Assembly: GCA_009694295.1 (NCBI GenBank) | Contig: SHVJ01000007.1 | Span: forward strand, 1 to 47,977 | Direction of reading: 5' to 3' | DNA length: 47,977 nt | DNA from: Acidimicrobiia bacterium | GTDB lineage: Bacteria > Actinomycetota > Acidimicrobiia > IMCC26256 > PALSA-555 | Part shown: piece by piece, positions 43,805-47,977 of the stretch | Layout: every line of letters starts with the position of its first letter | Position numbering within the stretch: the first letter of the stretch is position 1 | Translations under genes and position numbers: made by a program | Notes under the pieces: model-generated | Seen by the model: the letters and a program-made list of their open reading frames with translations, nothing else | What the model was told of the DNA's origin: nothing | Database searches by the model: none

Positions 43805-44851
43805 CTAGCGGGCTGACTTCCAGGCGTCGATCGCCGCGGTCACGTCGTCCTTGTGGAGCGGCGCGTACCCGGCTTCCTTCACCGACGCCGTCAGGTTCTT
43901 CTTCGTCATGTAGGAGTCGACGAAGTCTTTGAGGTCGGCGTTGTCGGCTGCCTTCTCGTTGTTCACGTAGATGTAGAGCGTGCGCGAGAGCGGCAGGTAC
44001 GAGCCACTCTGCACCGTCTTGATCGACGGCTTGACGCAGGTACCCGAGTCCGGGTCCTCGATGGCAACGGCCTTGAGCTTGTCGGTGTTCGCCAAGTAGT
44101 AGGCGATGCCGAGGAAGCCGATGCCGCTCTTGTTTGCCTCGACCTGCTTGACGATGTCGTTGTCGTTCGGGAACTGACCATTGGAGATGAGCGGCTCAGC
44201 GGCTTCCGCCTCACCGTCTTCGTTGGTGATGGTGTCAGTGACGTTCCCGGCCGCGACGCGCTCTTCGATGATGCTCAGGTATCCGAGCTCGATGAAGGCG
44301 TCATACGTGCCCGACTCGGGGCCCGGCGTGAACTTCTTGACCGTTCCCTTGGCCGGGAGGTTCGTGGTGCCGGTGATCTCGTTGGCCAGCTTGGAGTCGT
44401 CGGCGAGGTCGCCGGTCGATTCCGGACCGAAGATGGCGTAGAGGTCGGCCTGGCTCAGGCACTTGAGCCCGAGGTTGCTCTTCTTGTTGACGATCACCGT
44501 GAGGCCGTCGAGACCGACGGGCAGCTCCGTGAAGGTGATGCCGGCCTCGTCGCAGGCTGCGGCTTCCTCGTCTTTGATCGGGCGGGACGCGTCGCTGATG
44601 TCGGTCTCGCCGTTGCAGAAGAGCTGGAAGCCGTCGCCGGTGCCGGGACCGTCGACCCGAACGGCAACGTCGGGGTTGGTCTCGGCGTAGAACTCGCCGA
44701 TCAGCGTGGTGATCGGCTCGACGGTCGACGAGCCCGAGACGTTGATGCCCTCAGCCTGTGCAGCGGCGATGCCACCACCCACTCCGAACGTCAACACGAG
44801 CGCGCCGATCGCCGCAGAGAGCACGCGCTGCAATTGGGACTTGCGGGTCAA
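43805..44851 (-). CDS. pstS: Phosphate-binding protein PstS
   Basis: 348 residues. Signal peptide MTRKSQLQRVLSAAIGALVL then TFGVGGGIAAAQA (cleavage about 33). The phosphate motifs are NVSGSSTVEPIT and DISDASRPIKD, with TPGPESGTYDAFIEL later. It binds phosphate outside the cell and delivers it to PstCA. The start is TTG 44851, chosen because AGGAGG (44858-44863) lies 6 nt before it. The upstream ATG at 44881 lacks such a site and gives a non-signal-like N-terminus. A PhoP-box-like repeat lies upstream. Confidence 0.92.
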   Translation of the reverse strand: MTRKSQLQRVLSAAIGALVLTFGVGGGIAAAQAEGINVSGSSTVEPITTLIGEFYAETNPDVAVRVDGPGTGDGFQLFCNGETDISDASRPIKDEEAAACDEAGITFTELPVGLDGLTVIVNKKSNLGLKCLSQADLYAIFGPESTGDLADDSKLANEITGTTNLPAKGTVKKFTPGPESGTYDAFIELGYLSIIEERVAAGNVTDTITNEDGEAEAAEPLISNGQFPNDNDIVKQVEANKSGIGFLGIAYYLANTDKLKAVAIEDPDSGTCVKPSIKTVQSGSYLPLSRTLYIYVNNEKAADNADLKDFVDSYMTKKNLTASVKEAGYAPLHKDDVTAAIDAWKSAR

Positions 44852-44857
44852 TGGATT

Positions 44858-44863
44858 CCTCCT
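44858..44863 (-). promoter_or_regulatory. Ribosome binding site setting the TTG start of pstS
   Basis: AGGAGG on the minus strand, 6-nt spacer to TTG 44851. It decides against the upstream in-frame ATG. Confidence 0.75.
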
Positions 44864-44890
44864 GAAGTGCGCGAAGTTCATGGCGTTGCG

Positions 44891-44945
44891 ACCGTACGAA
44901 ACGCACATGGCCATGACCTTCCGCACAGGTGAACGACGAATGAAC
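44891..44945 (-). promoter_or_regulatory. pstS promoter with PhoP-box-like direct repeats
   Basis: GTTCATTCGTC-GTTCACCTGTG on the minus strand (44945-44924), two 11-nt direct repeats matching the GTTCA-led units of Streptomyces PHO boxes. TACGGT (44896-44891) is a candidate -10 further downstream. The arrangement fits PhoP activation under phosphate limitation (established for Streptomyces, inferred here). Confidence 0.65.
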
Positions 44946-44989
44946 ACAGACGTAACTTCAGACCTGGGAGCGGCGAGCGTCCCAAAGGG

Positions 44990-45012
44990 CGGCGGAGGGC
45001 ATCCCTCCGCCG
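44990..45012 (-). terminator. Palindrome with 10-bp arms after phoU
   Basis: Perfect arms (CGGCGGAGGG on the plus strand) around CAT, 19 nt past the phoU stop. Likely the phoU terminator. Member of the 3-nt-loop palindrome family, flanked by CGAGCGAG. Confidence 0.65.
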
Positions 45013-45031
45013 AGCGAGTGCGACCAAAGGG

Positions 45032-45745
45032 TCAGGGAGTGGCGCTGTCCTGGCTGTCGGAGCGGCTGGGCATCTGACCGGTGACCATGAAGCGCACCCA
45101 CGCGCCGATGAGCACCGCATGGTCGGCGATGCGCTCGTAGTACCGACCGAGCAGCGCGAGCTGGACCGCCTGATGGAGTCCGGCCTCATCGTTCCCGCAG
45201 GTGGCGAAGATCGCGCGGAAGAGCTCCTTCTGGAGGTCGTCCATCACGTCGTCCATGTCGGGCAACGCAGCCGCGACGGCCGAGTCACCGTCGGCGAACG
45301 CGTCGACCGCAAGCTTGAACTGCACGGTCGCCTGAGAGCCCATCCGCTCGAGGAGGCCGCGCACCCGCGGTGCGAGCTCACCCGGATAGATGCGCCGGGC
45401 ACCCTTGGCGATGCTGACCGTGAGGTCGGCGGTGAGCTGGATCTCCTGGAGGATCCGCAGCACCGCGAGGAGCGTTCGGAGGTCGCCGGCCATGGGCTGC
45501 TGCGTGGCGAACATCTCGTAGACGCGCAGCTCGGCGGCTTCTTTGAGCGCATCGACCCGCACGTCGTCGTTGACGATTCGCTCGACAGCACCCAGGTCGG
45601 CGTCGAGCAGGGCTCGGGTGCTCACGCCGATCGCCTCGACGGTCAAGCCGGCGAGCGTGATCACGTCGCTGCGGATCTCGTCGAGCTGCTCGCCGAATGA
45701 TCGGCGGGTCTCCTGGGGTCCCTCGGGTGTCGGGACGCTCTGCAT
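45032..45745 (-). CDS. phoU: Phosphate regulator PhoU
   Basis: 237 residues with two PhoU helical bundles: SFGEQLDEIRSDVITLAGLT and VNDDVRVDALKEAAELRVYE in the first, VQFKLAVDAFADGDSAVAAA and LALLGRYYERIADHAVLIGA (the conserved ERIADHA motif) in the second. It signals phosphate status from the Pst transporter to the sensor kinase. ATG 45745 with GAGG upstream. It is divergent from pstB. A PhoR/PhoP pair is not in the window. Confidence 0.93.
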   Translation of the reverse strand: MQSVPTPEGPQETRRSFGEQLDEIRSDVITLAGLTVEAIGVSTRALLDADLGAVERIVNDDVRVDALKEAAELRVYEMFATQQPMAGDLRTLLAVLRILQEIQLTADLTVSIAKGARRIYPGELAPRVRGLLERMGSQATVQFKLAVDAFADGDSAVAAALPDMDDVMDDLQKELFRAIFATCGNDEAGLHQAVQLALLGRYYERIADHAVLIGAWVRFMVTGQMPSRSDSQDSATP

Positions 45746-45771
45746 CGGTGCCTCGGTTTCGCGAGAGTTTG

Positions 45772-45815
45772 GCGAAGGGGAGTGAAGGGTGGTGAAGGGG
45801 GGGTGAAGGCATTGT
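45772..45815 (-). promoter_or_regulatory. CTTCACC direct repeats upstream of phoU
   Basis: On the minus strand three CTTCAC units follow one another at 10-11-nt spacing within 70 nt of the phoU ATG. They resemble a degenerate PhoP box. Weaker than the pstS and pstB sites because no -10 box could be placed after them. Confidence 0.35.
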
Positions 45816-45864
45816 GACCGCATCGCGTACCTGGCCGCACCTACTCCCTCGTGTCGCCCAGAGT

Positions 45865-45930
45865 GTTCACCTGTCGTTCACCTCGTCGCTACTGCCAGAC
45901 GACGCCGTTTCGAACGACGCCGAATACGCT
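45865..45930 (+). promoter_or_regulatory. pstB promoter: PhoP-box-like repeats and leaderless -10 box
   Basis: GTTCACCTGTC-GTTCACCTCGT (45865-45886), two 11-nt direct repeats, and the -10 box TACGCT (45925-45930), 7 nt before ATG 45938. The repeats match Streptomyces PHO box units. They could also serve the divergent phoU. Confidence 0.65.
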
Positions 45931-45937
45931 GACGGCG

Positions 45938-46819
45938 ATGCCGGTTCCCGATGTGAAGCCGCCCGAGCTGAGACCTCCTGATCTGACACCGCCCGTGGTG
46001 CACGAGCAATCTTCGTCGTCGAGCTCGGACGCGGAGGAAGCCACGCAGATCGTGTTCGCGGCCGAAGCTGTGACGATCAGCTATTCGGGTGTGCCGGCGA
46101 TCGCCGACATCAACCTGACGATCAACGCGCGAGAGATCACTGCGTTAATCGGACCGTCCGGGTGTGGGAAGTCGACGCTGCTGCGTTCGTTCAACCGCAT
46201 GAACGACTTGGTGGTGGGTGCGAAGGTCGATGGGTCGATCAAGTACCACGGCGTCGATCTGTACGGGCCGCGCGTGGATCCCGTTGAGGTACGGCGACGC
46301 ATCGGGATGGTGTTTCAGAAGCCGAACCCGTTCCCGAAGTCGATCTTCGACAACGTCGCCTTCGGTCCACGCCTCAAAGGACAACGTCGGGACCTCGACG
46401 GGATCGTCGAGCGCGCGCTGATGCGCGCCGCCCTCTGGGAAGAGGTCAAGGACAAGCTGAACAACAGCGCGTTCACCCTCTCAGGTGGCCAACAGCAGCG
46501 GCTGTGCATCGCCCGATGCTTGGCAGTGGAGCCCGATGTCCTTTTGATGGACGAGCCGTGCTCAGCGCTCGATCCGATTGCAACAGCTCGCATCGAGGAT
46601 CTGATGATCGAGCTGAAGCAGGACTTCACCATCCTCATCGTCACGCACAACATGCAGCAGGCCGCCCGCACTTCCGACATGACCGCGTTCATCACGACCG
46701 ATGTCCAGGAGGGCGGTAAGCGGGTCGGCCAGCTCGTCGAGTTCGATCGGACCGGCGCGATCTTCACGAGCCCGGCGGATCCTCGGACCGAGGGCTACGT
46801 CACGGGACGCTTCGGCTGA
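45938..46819 (+). CDS. pstB: Phosphate ABC transporter ATP-binding protein PstB
   Basis: 293 residues. Walker [10 protein letters not shown] (72-80), [19 protein letters not shown], signature [16 protein letters not shown] and Walker [14 protein letters not shown], then [14 protein letters not shown] Pro/Ser-rich N-terminal extension of about 40 residues precedes the normal start. It powers PstCA. Unusually, it is on the opposite strand from pstS-pstC-pstA, with its own PhoP-box-like promoter. Confidence 0.96.
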   Translation: MPVPDVKPPELRPPDLTPPVVHEQSSSSSSDAEEATQIVFAAEAVTISYSGVPAIADINLTINAREITALIGPSGCGKSTLLRSFNRMNDLVVGAKVDGSIKYHGVDLYGPRVDPVEVRRRIGMVFQKPNPFPKSIFDNVAFGPRLKGQRRDLDGIVERALMRAALWEEVKDKLNNSAFTLSGGQQQRLCIARCLAVEPDVLLMDEPCSALDPIATARIEDLMIELKQDFTILIVTHNMQQAARTSDMTAFITTDVQEGGKRVGQLVEFDRTGAIFTSPADPRTEGYVTGRFG

Positions 46820-46853
46820 CACTCATCGCGACGCGCCAGGTGAGCGGCGCGGG

Positions 46854-47027
46854 TCAGCTCTTGTGATCGTGGTGGCGCGACCAGGCGTCGAGGAACGACA
46901 ACATGGCGAGCACGACGTACGCAACCGCCATGGCAATCGGTATCCACCGGATCTCCGTGTCGGTGGCCGGCGACACGGCCGCGCACACGACGGCAGCCAG
47001 TGCGAAGAACGCGGCGCGACGGTCCAT
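46854..47027 (-). CDS. Small membrane protein, 57 residues
   Basis: Two helices (AAFFALAAVVCAAVS and IPIAMAVAYVVLAMLSFLDA) and a His-rich tail RHHDHKS. The ATG overlaps the stop of the PiT transporter (TGATG), so the two are cotranslated. It is possibly an accessory subunit. No known family was recognised. Confidence 0.75.
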   Translation of the reverse strand: MDRRAAFFALAAVVCAAVSPATDTEIRWIPIAMAVAYVVLAMLSFLDAWSRHHDHKS

Positions 47028-47977
47028 CAGAAGGCCGAGACGATTCCGTACGTGACCGCCGACACGAGCGCCGCCCCTGGGATCGTGAGGATCCACGCCC
47101 ATAGGACGCGTCGTGCCATCTCCCAGCGCACTGCGGAGATGCGGTTGGCGGAGCCGACACCCACGATGGCACCGGTGATCGTGTGGGTTGTCGAGACGGG
47201 AATGCCTCGTGCCGACACGAAGAAGAGCGTGATCGCCGCCGCGGTTTCCGCGGCCATGCCACCCGCGGGCTGGAGCCGAGTGAGCTTCGAACCCATCGTC
47301 TTCACAATTCGCCAACCGCCTGTGAGAGTCCCGAGCGCGATCGCGGAGTGTGCCGCCAGCACGACCCAGAGCGGGACACTGGCGTTCGGCCCAACCTCTC
47401 CCTGCGCGATCAGCAGAGCGAGGATCACGCCCATCGTCTTCTGCGCGTCATTGCCGCCATGGCCGAGGCTGTACGCGGCCGCCGAGAGGAGTTGCCCGCG
47501 CCGGAAGAACCGGTTCAGCCGTTCGACCTTTTGGTACTTGTGGCTCGCCCACATCATGAGCACCATCAGCGAGAAGCCGAGCAACAGCCCAAGCAGCGGG
47601 GCGAGCACGATGAACACCGCGATCTTTCCCACGCCGCTGCTGATGAGCACTCCGAAGCCGCCCTTCGCGACCGCGGCCCCGGCCATGCCGCCGATCAACG
47701 CGTGCGACGACGAGCTCGGGAGGGCCAAGAAGAATGTGACGAGGTTCCAGACGATCGCGCCGGTGAGGCCAGCGAAGATCACACCGATCGACAGCACGTC
47801 CTGGACGACCACGTCTTTGGCGATCGTGCTCGCGACGGCCGTGCCGAACACGAGGAACGCCGCGAAGTTGAAGAACGCGGCCCACATGACAGCGAGTCGC
47901 GGCGAGAGCACGCGAGTCGACACCACGGTGGCGATCGAGTTCGCGGCATCGTGGAAACCGTTGACGAAGTCGAAGCC
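47027..47977 (-). CDS. PiT-family inorganic phosphate transporter, partial (5' end off the window)
   Basis: C-terminal 316 codons. The first PiT signature GFDFVNGFHDAANSIATVVS is at the window edge, and the second (LGHGGNDAQKTMGVILAL) and GIPVSTTHTITGAIVGVGSA follow, with many helices. It takes up phosphate by ion symport and complements the high-affinity Pst system beside it. Confidence 0.95.
   Translation of the reverse strand, partial: GFDFVNGFHDAANSIATVVSTRVLSPRLAVMWAAFFNFAAFLVFGTAVASTIAKDVVVQDVLSIGVIFAGLTGAIVWNLVTFFLALPSSSSHALIGGMAGAAVAKGGFGVLISSGVGKIAVFIVLAPLLGLLLGFSLMVLMMWASHKYQKVERLNRFFRRGQLLSAAAYSLGHGGNDAQKTMGVILALLIAQGEVGPNASVPLWVVLAAHSAIALGTLTGGWRIVKTMGSKLTRLQPAGGMAAETAAAITLFFVSARGIPVSTTHTITGAIVGVGSANRISAVRWEMARRVLWAWILTIPGAALVSAVTYGIVSAF

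Noticed and set aside
44879-44947. ATG starts at 44881 or further upstream for pstS
   Set aside because: They give an untypical N-terminus and lack a ribosome site. TTG 44851 has AGGAGG at 6 nt and yields a normal signal peptide.

Overview
The window is high-GC actinobacterial chromosome, most likely from an Acidimicrobiia-like lineage. The evidence is two WhiB regulators, four luciferase-like (LLM, usually F420-dependent) oxidoreductases, extensive GTGA/ATGA stop-start overlaps, many GTG starts, and promoters with a TANNNT -10 box lying about 7 nt before the start codon (leaderless transcripts). I saw no rRNA, tRNA, CRISPR array, transposase or phage gene. The lineage is an inference from gene content.

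Layout. 1-11,255 is an accessory catabolic district: two overlapping CaiB/BaiF CoA-transferases, a VapBC toxin-antitoxin pair with an operator palindrome, LLM oxidoreductases, an amidohydrolase, an SDR, an alpha/beta hydrolase, a solute-binding-like protein with no signal peptide, a secreted lipase and a VOC protein. The substrate is unknown. 11,361-18,843 holds a membrane protein, a LysM protein, an aldehyde dehydrogenase/LLM pair, a secreted protein, xseA-xseB and an FGGY sugar kinase. 18,865-22,552 holds a VOC/SRPBCC pair joined by three 4-codon mini-ORFs, then a cystathionine beta-synthase and a cystathionine gamma-synthase/lyase. Both PLP enzymes carry N-terminal tandem-repeat extensions, and the second starts inside a perfect 19-bp-arm inverted repeat.

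22,565-35,970 holds a membrane sulfatase-fold enzyme facing a small membrane protein and a NoeA-like methyltransferase, the succinate dehydrogenase operon sdhCAB, a MoxR ATPase with its VWA partner, a macrodomain protein, a 40-residue membrane peptide, WhiB and a glutamate formimidoyltransferase. 36,012-41,577 looks like an envelope-stress block: an LLM gene, a tandem-repeat tract, tatA, ECF sigma factor, anti-sigma factor, RseB-like protein, a second WhiB and an HtrA protease.

41,584-47,977 is a phosphate island: phoU, pstS, pstC and pstA on the minus strand, pstB divergent on the plus strand, and a PiT-type transporter running off the window edge. Two 11-nt direct-repeat pairs resembling Streptomyces PhoP boxes lie upstream of pstS and pstB.

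The most unusual items are architectural. They are the stop-start relay between VOC and SRPBCC genes, the hairpin containing a start codon, the paired low-complexity N-termini of the two transsulfuration enzymes, and a recurring family of intergenic palindromes with 3-nt loops.
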